64,000 bases of DNA from Mauremys mutica (lineage: Eukaryota; Chordata; Testudines; Geoemydidae): positions 56,888,697 through 56,952,696 of the forward strand of contig NC_059072.1 of assembly GCF_020497125.1 (NCBI RefSeq). Direction: 5' to 3'. Below are positions 47,610 to 57,757 of this stretch, piece by piece; position 1 is the first letter of the stretch; every line of letters starts with the position of its first letter. The position numbers were made by a program, and so were the translations under genes. The notes beneath the pieces were generated by a model, which was given only the letters and a program-made list of their open reading frames with translations, did not search any database and was not told the origin of the DNA.

Positions 47610-48240
47610 CAGTGACACCCCACTATAACATGATGTTTGGGGCCCAAAAAATTCCATCGCGATAAATGCGGGGTCGTGGTATAGCGGGGTTTCCAGCCGG
47701 TCAGTTTAAGTTAGTGGTCCCCAACGTGGTGCATTGAAGTGCGCCGCTTAGTGCCTAGTGCCCAGCAGGGGAGAGAAACTGCGGCCCCGCGCCTCCCAGG
47801 GACAGAGAACTCCGAGGCTGCGGGCGCCGGTGCTCTGTTTCCCCAGCAGGTGCAGGGCCGCGGCTTCTCTCCGGCTTGGAGAGAAGCTGCGGCCCCGCAC
47901 CTGCCAGGGACAGAGAACTCCAGGGCTGCGGGCACTGGTGCTCTCTGTCCCTGGCAGGCGGGGAGCCGCAGCTCCTCTTGAAGCCGGAGAGAAGCCAAGG
48001 CCCTGCACCTGCCGGGGACAGAGAGCTCCAGCGCCCACAGCCTCGGAGTTCCCTGTCCCCGGCAGGCGCGGGGCCGCAGCTTCTCTCCCCTGCTGGGCAC
48101 TAGGCGGGGACACATCAATGTCCCTGCATCGCCATGGCGTTGGGGACCACTGGTATTAGGCCTTAAAGGGGAGCCAACTTATGATCGCGTTATATGTGAT
48201 TTCGCGTTATGGCGGGGCGCGTTATTGCAAGGTTTGACTG
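47610..48240. mobile_element. Tigger/pogo-like MITE, 631 bp, with nested hAT
   Basis: Left end CAGTGACACCCCACTATAAC and right end CGTTATTGCAAGGTTTGACTG are inverted, with TA on both sides (47608-47609, 48241-48242). ATTCCATCGCGATAAATGCG on the left and TTATGATCGCGTTATATG on the right are the body. A hAT element (47712-48152) is inserted inside. The TA target and ends fit Tigger/pogo non-autonomous copies. Confidence 0.85.
47712..48152. mobile_element. GC-rich hAT MITE nested in the Tigger-like element
   Basis: TAGTGGTCCCCAACGTGG and GGCGTTGGGGACCACTG are inverted ends. Flanks GTTTAAGT and GTATTAGG match at only five of eight bases, a decayed TSD. The interior is a stack of alternating units of about 60 bp (GGGACAGAGAACTCC, AGCTGCGGCCCCGC) with both orientations, so open frames of 121-135 codons occur on both strands; they are not genes. 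Related to 51893-52210. Confidence 0.8.
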
Positions 48241-48242
48241 TA

Positions 48243-48689
48243 ATTCAAAGTTAAACTGAACCCTGGTGTAATTCTACTGACTATAGTAAGTAACAGCAAA
48301 TGTGAATTTGGTCCCAGGACCTTAAATACACAACTGTTTTTTTCTGAAAATAAAGACATTCAAATGAAAAAGTTCAGTGATTTGCACTGAATCTCATTAT
48401 AATATTGTATTTAATAAAATGGGCTTGGTACAGATCAATCTCATCTTGTCTTTGCTCTTTTTGTATTATTGCTTTACATGCCTTGAAATGGGAACTTCAA
48501 GCACTTAATTAAATGGATAGAAAGGTTGCTGAGTTTCACTCAACTTTTTAAAGTACCTTTTGAAACCTCCATTAAAAAGCTATTTTTACAATTTCTTACA
48601 GCAGCACACCTCTGCATGCCACAAAAGTAATTGCTGCTCCTGTACTTGGTAGATTTTTTTTATTATTATTATTTTTTTGGCATTTCACA
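48243..48689. other. Intron, ATT-rich tract
   Basis: A T/ATT tract lies at 48654-48679. No recognised feature. Confidence 0.5.
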
Positions 48690-48880
48690 GCTAAGGAATT
48701 TAGCTTCACAGCAACCCTGTGAGATGAATGCATTAGGTGTCCCCATTTTGCAAACTGAGGTATGTGGCGGTTAAGGGGCTTGTCCTTGATCACACAGGAA
48801 GTCTTTGGTGGAATTGAGAATAGAACCTAAATCTCTTGACTCCAGTCCTGTGTTTGAACCACAATGATATCCCTGTTCCC
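48690..48880 (-). mobile_element. MIR-type SINE, reverse orientation
   Basis: CCCATTTTGCAAACTGAGG, TTAAGGGGCTTGTCC, GATCACACAGGAAGTC, TAGAACCTAAATCTCTTGAC and TGTTTGAACCACAATGATATC are the reversed MIR order (from CORE to B box). Old and diverged. Confidence 0.75.
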
Positions 48881-50158
48881 AATTGTAATTACTATTATTT
48901 TTCTTTGTCTCCATTGATGGCAGCACCCTGGTGTATCTAAAATGTGTTGCCAAATACCTTCTTTGAGGGAAAACCAAACCCAAATGCCAGTTCAGCTGGG
49001 CAGAGAATTGAGGAGATGTAAGGGAAGCAATTGAAGCTGCTCGATGGAGGCTACTCCAGCCTAGTGCCTGGATCAACTTATAGGGTTCCTCTGTGGAGGT
49101 GAATGGGAACTGTCCCCTGATAGGTCTCCTGGGATCTCACCCACTTTTCCACTGGCCCAACCTTGAGCTGCCTCCACCCATGCCAGGCTCAGGGCTCTGA
49201 AGATCACTCTTGGCCTGACTCTCCACTGACTTGGGCTGAGTTTACCCCTGTCCTGAGTAATCCCACCATCATCAATGGATTTATGCTAAGAGAATGGAGA
49301 CTCAGGTCCTGTGCACCTACAAATCAAAAGAATGTCTGCTTAATGAGCATCCTGTAGCCCACCTAGGATTTCACAAAAAGCAATTTCATAACCATAGAAA
49401 CAAGTTCTACAGTACAAAACTCACATGGATATGGTTGTCAGACACCCAGGATTTGCTGCACTGGGGCTGCTCCACACACAGCCAACAGCCCAGTGACCAT
49501 ATGCGCTTGGAACTGTATGGTCCCCTGATCACTGGGTCAATAGGCTTATCTAGATGAGGGGAAATTGTATGAGTGTAAGTACAAATCAGTGTAGCTATGC
49601 TGGCACAAATCCTTAATGCAGAGATACTGCCCTGCTGCAAAATGGGGCTGTGATTCTAGGCCTGCTCACTGGTCCAGGATCACCAGCGTGCAGCACATTG
49701 TGGACTTACTTCCTCTTGTCTCTGGCATGCTGCAGAATGTCCACTGTGCTAGTGGGGGCCAGGAGCGGGTAGCAGAGAGTCAACTGTGATGGCTTTACTC
49801 CACCCAAGAATTCCTCTGTGCCAGGGCAATCCCCAGCTGCCCTGTTACATCAGTTTTCCATCTTTGCAGTTTGCATCATGGAAGAGGCACAAAGAATGGG
49901 ACAGAACAGGAACTGAAGATCTGGCCTAATGAGAGTTGCATGCACCGCTAAAGCTGCAGGTTGGATACCACCACTCTAAGTGGATAGGAAAGATCAGTTT
50001 GTGCAGGATCTAGCACGGCAGAGCCTGATCCAGATTAGGGCCTCAGGGCCTTGCTGAACTATAATATGAATTAATAACCAGTGTCACAAAACTCCATTTT
50101 CTTAACATAGGATGAACTGAAACACATTGTTGTGTCATCTCTTTTGTGGATTTTCTGC
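48881..50158. other. Intron, unique sequence
   Basis: Open frames of 101 codons (48771-49076, - strand) have no domain. No recognised repeat. Confidence 0.4.
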
Positions 50159-50166
50159 ATTGCTGC

Positions 50167-50401
50167 CAGGGGTGGCTCCAGGCCCCAGCACGCCAAGCGC
50201 ATGCTTGGGGCGGCAAGCCGCGGGGGGCGCTCTGCCGGCGCCACGAGGGCAGCTTGCCTGCGGAGGGGCCGCTGGTCCCGTGACTTCAGGGGACCTCCCA
50301 CAGGCATGAAGCCGCGGGACCAGTGGCCCCTCTGCAGGCAAGCCGCCGAAGGCAGCCTGCCTGCCGTGCTTGGGGCGGCAGAATGCCTAGAGCCGCCCCT
50401 G
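50167..50401. mobile_element. GC-rich hAT MITE, 235 bp, GGGGCGGCTC family (copy 2)
   Basis: CAGGGGTGGCTCCAGG and CCTAGAGCCGCCCCTG are inverted ends; TSD ATTGCTGC against ATGGCTGC (7 of 8; 50159-50166, 50402-50409). Same family as 22159-22419, in the opposite orientation, with a GC-rich foldback interior. Non-coding. Confidence 0.88.
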
Positions 50402-50531
50402 ATGGCTGCTCACTGTAGTATCTGCAAAGATGGAAAATTGATGTAACAGGGCAGCTGGGGATTGCCCTGGCACGGAGGAATTCTTGGGTGGAGTAAAGCC
50501 ATCACAGCTGACTCTCTGCTACCTGCACTGA

Positions 50532-50799
50532 GGGTATGTCTACACTGCAATTAAAAACCTACGGCTGGCCCATGCCAGCTTATTTGGGCTTGTGGGGCTC
50601 AAGCTAAGAGGCTGTTTAATTGCAGTGTAGACATTCGAGCTCGGAATGGAGCATGGTCTCTAGGACCCTGTGAGGTGGGATGGGCCAGAGCTCAGACTTG
50701 TCTACACGCAGGTAAACAGCCCCTTAGCCCAAGCCCCATGAGCCCAAGTGAGCTGGCACAGTTCAGCTGCAGGTGTCTAAGTGCAGTGTAGACAAGGCC
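50532..50799. mobile_element. Harbinger-like pair of TGTCTACACTGCAATTA MITEs
   Basis: Two related units in opposite orientation: 50532-50640 (GGGTATGTCTACACTGC .. GCAGTGTAGACATTC) and about 50693-50799 (ACTTGTCTACACGCAGG .. GCAGTGTAGACAAGGCC). CCAGCTTATTTGGGC mirrors GCCCAAGTGAGCTGG. Ends are Harbinger-like; the 3-bp flanks do not match. Confidence 0.65.
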
Positions 50800-51440
50800 A
50801 GCCTTAGGGGTGGGCCACATGGGTAACCGCCCAGGGTGCCATGGTCAAGGAGACACTGTGCGGCAGTGCACAGGTGCCTGGCCGGGGAGCGCCACAAACT
50901 TGCAGAGCCAATGTGTGGGGGGCGGGGAGAGGCAGATTTCTCCCTGCTTCCTCCTGAGGGATGGGGTGGAGAGCAGTGACGCACAGATACTGCTTCCTCC
51001 CCGCCCCCCCAATGTTGCTCTGTGCCCTACTAAGGGGCTTTGCGGGGGGGGAAGGAGCAATGCCAGGGCCACCTGCATCCAAGTCACTTTCACCACATGG
51101 GCTGTTCCCTGAGGCCAGCATCAAGAACTTCTCTCCTGCCCTCCCCTTCTGCAGCCCAGCTGGGGAAAGTGACCTGGATGCAGGGAGCCCTGGTGTTGAT
51201 CTCGCTCCCTCCCCCACAGCCCCCCTAAGGGGACACAGAGGAGTAGCATTCGAGTGGGGGAGCAAGCAGCAATGCCAGCTGCTCTGTCATCCAGGTCAGC
51301 TTCCCAAGGTGGGTGCAGGAGGGGGGTACAGAGGTTAGGTGCACAGAAGGAGGTGCAGGAGGTAGGGGAGAAGGGGACACAGTGCAGCGGTTAGGGGCAG
51401 GTGGGGTCGCAGGATGGGGTTGGGGAGAATGGGGCACAGC
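50800..51440. repeat. GC-rich foldback-containing repeat
   Basis: GGCCAGCCTTAGGGGTGGG at its left is typical of a turtle GC-rich MITE edge. CCACCTGCATCCAAGTCAC (51069-51087) mirrors GTGACCTGGATGCAGGG (51170-51186). Multi-frame openness on both strands is from GC content. Right edge unclear. Confidence 0.45.
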
Positions 51441-51884
51441 ATGGCGTTAGGGGAGAAGGGGTTATCCATTATTACTGTTGTTATTGCGTATTTTACAAAT
51501 AATTTCAGACATACGTCTCAGATTAGATGCCTGAAATCATTCTCAATTTTATCAGTGACTACCATCTTTCAGCTCTCTGCACTAGCACAAGATGGGTCCA
51601 TCTCTACCTTTGTCTGCCTGGGCTCTCTCCGTCCCTTACTTTATTCTTGAGAGCATGCTGAAACCTATCAGCAGAAGCCAAATACTTGATCTGGAAACCT
51701 TAACTCTGCAAGGAGTCCTTACTTGTACACTTCATCCAACTGAACTCATGAAGGTTGCAAGATCTGTCCCCAGCTCCTACTGTTGCTCAGCAGTTCAGAG
51801 TTTTGGAGCAGCACTTTGTGTTGATTTGTCTGCAAACATTTTAATGTTTTGCTGCTTCCATGAAGAATAAAGGATGATTCTATG
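51441..51884. other. Intron, unique sequence
   Basis: Nothing recognised. Confidence 0.4.
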
Positions 51885-51892
51885 TTCTACCA

Positions 51893-52210
51893 CAGTGGTC
51901 CCCAACTTTTTCGTCTGGTGGGTGCCAGACGAAGGACGGTGGCGGCGGTGGAGCACCCGCCGAAATGCCACCAAATTTCTGCGGCATTTTGGCGGCGACG
52001 CCTCTTGATGATGTCGCTTGTCGGCGGCAAGTGGCGTCATCAAGAGGCGTCGCCGCTGAATTTCTGCAGCGTTTTGGCAGCTACACCTCTCGATGACATC
52101 ACTTGTCGGCGGCATTTCGGCGGGTGCTCCACCGCCGGCCAGGACGCGGGCGCATTTAGATGCCTCCGCGGGTGCCATGGTGCCCGCGGGCACCGCGTTG
52201 GGGACCCCTG
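51893..52210. mobile_element. GC-rich hAT MITE, 318 bp, GTGGTCCCCAAC family
   Basis: Perfect 8-bp TSD TTCTACCA (51885-51892, 52211-52218). Ends CAGTGGTCCCCAACTTTTT and GCGTTGGGGACCCCTG are inverted. Interior carries inverted GGCGGCGG/CCGCCG units and repeats of CTCTTGATGATGTC. High CpG content suggests a young copy. Multi-frame openness is not coding. Confidence 0.92.
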
Positions 52211-52218
52211 TTCTACCA

Positions 52219-53129
52219 TATAGTCTTTGTATCCCGAAATAAAATCACATGCGGCAGACTCTTGTTCGATATATATATATAGCACGTATTGTGAGAGAGA
52301 AAGCATGTTTTCTTGCTGATTCTGAGACACACATCACAGATGTGTAATATTGTTAAAGCTAGAATGTATGGGTTTGCAGAGGAGGAACTTCCCTACAAAT
52401 ACATTCCTAATAAAGATAATTTCTTCAGAATAAGCACTGGAATCAAATTTTGCAATGCTGACTAGCCAAATCAAATTATTATTTTTGTGAAGACTGATTA
52501 ATAGCAGTGTATGTCCAAGCCCAAAATGTATATCCATTATGCCATGTGTTTTTTTTGGCACTTGTTTATATATTATTGCTTTTTTTTTTGGTTAGCTAGC
52601 ATAGTTGTTAAGTGGTTGTATAACTTAGCAGTTATACCAGCAAAACCCGGGAGAAGCAAACTCTGTGTGTTCTGTATTCTGTTTGACTGGTTATTATGAA
52701 TATGTTTTTTAAGCTTTAATCTCTTGAGATGCCAATTTCACAGCTATGGATAGTGGAAATTCCTGAGGTAGATGATGCAGTATCCATCCTTGTTTACTGG
52801 AATGTGGGAAAGAGGGTACTTCTGTTTTAGATTGCTTATCTCCTACTCTTTTTTTTTTTTAAAATACAAATACAAAATGGGTAAAATAAGTCTTTATCCT
52901 GTTTGTTTTAAAATATTAACTCTGCAATCGCAGACCAGCAAGAAGGAAATCCGATCTATAAATGATCCTTTCTCATGGCATTGTATTAAACCAGTCGGAT
53001 AGAGCAGATATAAGAGACAGACAAGCTCTAGGAAGTGGCGTCTTTTACGATGTACAGAAAGATCTGTTGTTCTGTATAGCATTTTGAAGCTGACATTTTT
53101 TTGGCCTAAATCATGTCATGTGATATAGT
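52219..53129. other. Intron with (AT)n and poly-T tracts
   Basis: (AT)n lies at 52269-52281 and T runs at 52580-52590 and 52848-52860. No recognised exon. Confidence 0.5.
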
Positions 53130-53357
53130 GTGACAGATTTCTGGACATTTAGCGGTTTTCTGGGTTTTCGCCTTCAGAGCTGGGTGGCCAGAGAGCTGTG
53201 GCTGCTGGCTGGGCGCCCAGCTCTGAAGGCAGTGCCATCACCAGCAGCAGCACAAAGTGAGGTAGGCAATACACTATACCATGCCACCCTTACTTCTCCA
53301 CTGCTGCTGGCAGAGCTGGGTGCCTAGCCAGAAGCCACCACTCCCTGGCCACCTGGC
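53130..53357. repeat. Inverted GCTGCTGGC / GAGCTGGGTG repeat
   Basis: AGAGCTGTGGCTGCTGGCTGG at about 53190 and CTGGCAGAGCTGGGTGCC then AGCCAGAAGCCACCACTC at 53308 form an imperfect foldback. A recognised-looking turtle MITE; class unknown. Confidence 0.45.
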
Positions 53358-53418
53358 CAGTGCTTAATTTGTGCTGGGGCTGAGCCCTGGCACTTCTTTC
53401 AATACAAATTAAGCACTG
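53358..53418. mobile_element. Very short hAT-like MITE, 61 bp
   Basis: CAGTGCTTAATTTGTGC and ATACAAATTAAGCACTG are perfect 14-bp inverted ends around GGGGCTGAGCCC. No matching 8-bp flanks, so it could be an internal remnant of a longer copy. Confidence 0.55.
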
Positions 53419-53429
53419 AGCGGGGAGGC

Positions 53430-53555
53430 AGTGGGACCCTGGGGGGGTTGGGGAGCCCGCAGGGGCCGGGGCAATGGGAGGGGGGAGTTCACGGGGGCCA
53501 GGGGCACCAAAATACAAGTTCGCCCCTGGTGCCATTTTCCTTAAGGCCTGCCCTG
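53430..53555. repeat. GC-rich MITE remnant, right half
   Basis: ACCAAAATACAAGTTCGCCCC and GTGCCATTTTCCTTAAGGCC with CTGCCCTG at the edge recall a GCC-rich turtle MITE; only this half is clear. Confidence 0.45.
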
Positions 53556-53589
53556 ATGCAGAAGTGCCCTGAGTGATGACTACACTGAG

Positions 53590-54200
53590 CTATATTATAC
53601 AAAACATTAGTCCATGCTCTCATAGTCTATTGCTTCAGTTACTGCAACCCTCTTTGGTTTGTCCTTCTCCTCTTTGGTTTGTCCCACTCTCATCCCTTCC
53701 CCTCTCATTCAGTCCAAAATGCAGCTGCCAAGATCATTATCTTTTCCCACTGCTATGCCTCACTCTCACTATCCCTGTCCTTGGTGCTCACAATTGGCTC
53801 CCCCACTTTTTCCATATATTATTCAAACTCCTTGTCTTTCAAGCTCTTTCCATCTCCATCTTTGCATACATCCGTGTTATTATTGCCATGTGCAGTGCCC
53901 TCTCTCCTGCAAGTCATACTCCGCCAAAGTTGCCTTTTCACTGCTGCTTTTGGCACATTTGCCTAGTTCAACTCAGGTTTCTTCCGTGTCGCCTTGTGTG
54001 TTTAGAATAAATTGCACCAAGCTCTATCTAACCACCCCTTTAAGGAATGAAAAACTCATTGATCTAATCCCTGAAACATTCATGGCATGATGCTGGCACC
54101 TCACTTTGCATTTGTTCTTTCTGTCTTGTATAGGCACCAGTGAAAATAAGCCATAGTCTGTAAACACTTGAGGACAAAGACCTATTGTTTCTTTGGCACG
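53590..54200 (+). mobile_element. Decayed L2-like LINE (RT C-terminal end and tail)
   Basis: One frame gives HSVQNAAAKIIIFS (53700-53740), the typical L2/CR1 C-terminal IQNAAARL-type motif, after a YCNPLWF-like (53640) YCNSL motif, and ATTGGCTCCCCC is a decayed HWLP. Near 54160-54190 GTAAACACTTGAGGACAAAG recalls the tail GTAAGCTCCTTGAGGGC. Frame broken; no complete domain. The long open frames of 143-145 codons here are parts of this relic. Confidence 0.6.
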
Positions 54201-55088
54201 GACTTCCTAGTTTACAGCATAGTTTACTTTACCATATGCTGTACAAGACTATGTAAATGCTGAAGTAATAATAGTAAATACTGGCTCTAGCTGATTTCTT
54301 TGCACTTTAGCTCACTTATGTTGGCTGCCTTCAGTATTTTTGTCCAGAGTCACAGGGCAGACAGTGCACGTGAATATGCCGTACCATCTCTGCTGCAATT
54401 ATGCACTTCGTTCAGATGTTCTAGGGCAGGCAGCACATGAAATTACAGCTTTCTCAGTCACCGAGTACAAGAGCCCAGCGCTGATGCAGATCCTGTGCTG
54501 TCTACTGGGCTTCTGTGCAGCTCAGTGGGGAACAGTGTGTCAAAAGTGTCAATAACATTTAAACAGTTGAATACATTTTATTGAGATTTTCATCAGAGTA
54601 TCCCAAAAGACTGTACAGGAGCCTAATAGAGATTGGGAGATTGACAGGAAGACAGCGGGAGCATGACCACACTCATGCACTAACCAGTTCCGAGGGCTAT
54701 AATTTCACAAGGCTCTTAGAGCAATTTACAAAAAACACAATGGGCCAAATTCATCCCAGGTGTAACTCCACTGACTTTAATGGAGTTACACCAGAGAGAA
54801 ATTTGTCCACGATATGCATGCTAACTACATTCCCACCCCTACATTTGGTAAAAAGGTAGCAGGTTGTGGGAGAGCACATCCTGTATGTTTGAATGGAAAT
54901 GTACAGATGCTGGCTGAAATCCATTGCCTGTAGTATTCATAAATAACCGTCAGAGAAAATTCAGATTGGTTTCAAAAGTGTAGAGGCTCCTGAAAATGCT
55001 ATCATTGCTAAAAATATGATGCAGTTCAGAAATATATTGGTTGCAGCAAATGTATGATGTATTTTTTGTAAAGAAAATCAGGTTGGAT
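54201..55088. other. Intron with a foldback fragment at 54741-54805
   Basis: GTGTAACTCCACTGACTTTAATGGAGTTACAC (palindrome, arms of 12 nt) with GGGCCAAATTCATCCC at left belongs to the foldback group. The rest is unique. Confidence 0.45.
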
Positions 55089-55403
55089 CAGTGTTTCTCA
55101 AACTGGGGTCGCCCCTGGCGGGCCGGGCAGGTTTGTTTACCTGCCCGGTCCGCAGGTCCAGCTGATTGCAGCTCCCACTGGCTGCGATTTGCCACTGCAG
55201 GCCAATGGGGGCTGCTGGAAGTGGCGCAGGCCGACGGACTTACTGGCCGCCGCTTCCAGCAGCCCCCATTGGCCTGCAGCAGCAAACCGCGGCCAGTGGG
55301 AGCCGCGATCGGCCCGGACCTGCGGACGGGGCAGGTAAACAAACTGGCCCAGCCCGCCAGGGGCTTTCCCTGCACAAGTGGCGACCCTGTTTGAGAAACA
55401 CTG
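55089..55403. mobile_element. GC-rich hAT-like MITE, 315 bp, GTTTCTCAAACT family
   Basis: CAGTGTTTCTCAAACTGGGG and CCCTGTTTGAGAAACACTG are inverted ends. A long internal foldback: GCCCGGTCCGCAGG mirrors CCTGCGGACGGGGC. The 8-bp flanks do not match convincingly, so the TSD is lost. Multi-frame openness on both strands is not coding. Confidence 0.82.
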
Positions 55404-55813
55404 GTGTAGTGTGACCACTGTTTTACTTCCTTACATGTAGACAAGGCCAAAGTAAGAGGGAATGTGGAAGGACTCAGCTAAAGAGAGAAGGAGAGCTCCT
55501 CCTGCTCCTTGGCTTGTACAGTGAGAGCTCCCAGTCCTGGTTCAATCCACTTTAAACACTGAACAACCTCCCCTGCCCCAACCGTTTCACTGAGGTTACT
55601 TGGTGGGGAATGTAAATTATTCATTGTGTGTTAAAATGTTTCCAAAACTTTGTTTATAATCTATTCTATATAAAACACTGCCTGACTTCACAGAAAATGC
55701 GGGGGGCATTTGGCTCTCAGGGTTCTGTCTCTGTTCATAAACCATTCCACAATGTTCATATAGTTTGATGTCAGTAGTATAGTCCTTCAAGTAAATTATG
55801 TATTTAGTATTCA
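55404..55813. other. Intron, no recognised feature
   Basis: Nothing recognised. Confidence 0.4.
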
Positions 55814-55821
55814 CTCTAGGT

Positions 55822-56042
55822 CAGGGGTTCTCAAACTGGGGGTCAGGACCCCCTTGGGGTTGCGAGGTTATTACATGGGGGGTCGTGAGCTGAAAGCCTC
55901 CACCCCAAACCCCACTTTGCCTCCAGCATTTATAATGGTGTTAAATATATTAAAAAGTGTTTTTTTAATTTATAAGGGGGGGTCACACTCGGAGGTTTGC
56001 TGTGTGAAAGAGGTCACCGGTACAATAGTTTGAGAGCCACTG
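55822..56042. mobile_element. hAT MITE, 221 bp, GGGTTCTCAAACT family
   Basis: Perfect 8-bp TSD CTCTAGGT (55814-55821, 56043-56050). Ends CAGGGGTTCTCAAACTGG and AGTTTGAGAGCCACTG are inverted. The body has GGACCCCCTTGGGG, ACATGGGGGGTCGTGAGC and TTAAATATATTAAAAAGTG. A recognised turtle hAT family. Confidence 0.9.
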
Positions 56043-56050
56043 CTCTAGGT

Positions 56051-56689
56051 CATCTGTTACCCTGTATTTTATAGTTAGTTGTATTGTTTCTGGTTTTGGA
56101 ACATCTGGGCAGCTCTTATCTGATGTAGATTCTATATCATAGCAAAAGAGAGTGGCCCAGGCTTTTAATTTTGATGGCTTGATAGCGTGATGAGGGAAGC
56201 ATTTAGGTTTCAATCCATTGCATCCTAATAAATGTTTATGGTGGGCCACATCCTTTTTCTCTTTTGTACTATGATTTTTCCAATGTACTTGTTTATGCAG
56301 ATATAATTGTCTGAGACTGAACCATTTTCACTTAAATTGAAACCTCCAATAGCATAGATTGACCTTGCTCTTAAGCAACAAGTATAATGCTGCTTAATGC
56401 ATGGCACTTGTAGGCAAACAGCAATGAATTGGACATAACTGAAAACTGAAGAGTGAGGCATTCCAGTGGTTGTCTTTTGATTTTTAAATAGGATATTTTT
56501 TGAAGGGCTATGTAAACTCATGTTTTAGGGCATGAGCCATCTACTAATTGGGTTTCTGATGAAATTTGTTGTGTTGTAGGGTAGGTTATTCTACTCTTGG
56601 TCATTAGAGGGTTTCTTACACCTTCCTCTGAAATTCCTAGTACTAAACTACATGGCCCTCCAACACAGGGTCTCAGAGCCAGAGCTTCA
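56051..56689. other. Intron, no recognised feature
   Basis: Unique-looking; a 98-codon frame has no domain. Confidence 0.4.
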
Positions 56690-56812
56690 GCCCGAGTTCA
56701 AACATCTACACCGCAGTTGGATGGCCCTGCAGCCAAAGCCCAACTTGGCTGACCCAGGCCAGACACAGCTGTGCCATGGATATTTTATTCTAGTGTAGCT
56801 GTACCATTAGGC
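56690..56812. mobile_element. Harbinger-like MITE fragment
   Basis: ACATCTACACCGCAGTTGG, ATGGCCCTGCAGCC, AGACACAGCTGTGCC and TAGTGTAGCTGTACC recall the turtle family with ends GTCTACAC. Decayed, no TSD. Confidence 0.5.
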
Positions 56813-57361
56813 TTTGACTGGGAAACAGCCCTGCTCCCTGATTCCACAGTGGTCAGCAGTGTTGGCTCAATAATGGGACAGTGTGTGCTGCTCCTTTTCA
56901 AAAGTCTAATAGGACCTTTGTAATCTAGTCTTATTGCTGTCGGGCTCTGCGTTCAATGTGGGAAGTGCTTTGTATGCAATCAGTGTGACTTATGTGAGTT
57001 CTGATACTTAAAACATTTCATTTTCTATTTTCTTGACTTATCTCCTAATTTAGTTTATCCAGACCAGGCCTTCCCAGCCTCTATCACTAGAAATATTATT
57101 AAGCAAATATTTCTCTGTGTCTTTTTTGGAATGCTCACGTTTCTCAGATTTCTTACTTCATCATATGTAAGTTTTTGGATCCTTGACTTCCCAGGGAAAG
57201 ACTTTAAGTTGTTACTATCAATTCTTTTAAGAACACCAGCATAGAGCTGATAAGAATGACTTGATTTTCAGTATTTGCTGGGTTAAGTAAGAGGTAAATT
57301 TGAGGTGTTTCTAATCGGCACTCTCCAAACCCTCTGAATCCAGCACCAGCTAAGGACTTGG
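56813..57361. other. Intron, no recognised feature
   Basis: Unique sequence. Confidence 0.4.
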
Positions 57362-57535
57362 GGGGGAGGGATAGCTCAGTGGTTTGAGCATTGACATATT
57401 AAAGCCAAGGTTGTGAATTCAATCCTTGCAGGGTCCATTTGGGGCAAAAATCTGTGTGGGGATTGGTCCTGCTTTGAGCAGGGGGTTGGACTAGATGATC
57501 TCCTGAGGTCTCTTCCAACCCTATATTCTATGATT
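57362..57535 (+). mobile_element. tRNA-derived turtle SINE with CR1-like tail (copy 2)
   Basis: A box TAGCTCAGTGG (57372-57382) and B box GAATTCAATCC (57415-57425) mark the tRNA-like half. The tail TTGGACTAGATGATCTCC, TTCCAACCCTATATTC and TATGATT is the CR1 type, with the characteristic 8-bp-like ending. Better preserved than copy 1. Confidence 0.92.
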
Positions 57536-57650
57536 ATCAAAAGGAGAATAGGAACAGTATTGGGAATTTAGCTCACAAATTTACTTATTTATATTTTGGA
57601 TTTATGCTTGGTACCTGTTTTAAACTCTTTACTGTCTGGCTCCAAGTCAT

Positions 57651-57757
57651 CAAAAATTTAAGCACATGTTTAAGTCCCATTGATTTAGAATGTTCTTCAA
57701 GTTAGAAAGTACTTCAAGTTAAGCATGTGCACAGGTGCTTTGCTGAATTAGGGCCTC
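57651..57757. repeat. Palindromic TTAAGCACATG repeat
   Basis: AAATTTAAGCACATGTTTAAG and AGTTAAGCATGTGCACAGG are inverted-type copies and GGTGCTTTGCTGAATTAGGGCC is the right end. Foldback group; left end truncated. Confidence 0.5.

Noticed and set aside
47711..48159. Open frames of 121-135 codons on both strands
   Set aside because: They lie inside the GC-rich hAT element; alternating inverted units remove stops in several frames at once, and no protein domain is present.
50804..51338. 153- and 125-codon open frames
   Set aside because: GC-rich foldback repeat; open on both strands, proline/alanine-rich, no domain.
53573..54090. 145- and 143-codon + strand frames as genes
   Set aside because: Fragments of an L2-like LINE relic; low-complexity leucine/serine composition and a QNAAAKI motif typical of LINE C-termini.
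55041..55450. 117- and 120-codon frames
   Set aside because: Shadow of the GC-rich hAT-like MITE with inverted arms.
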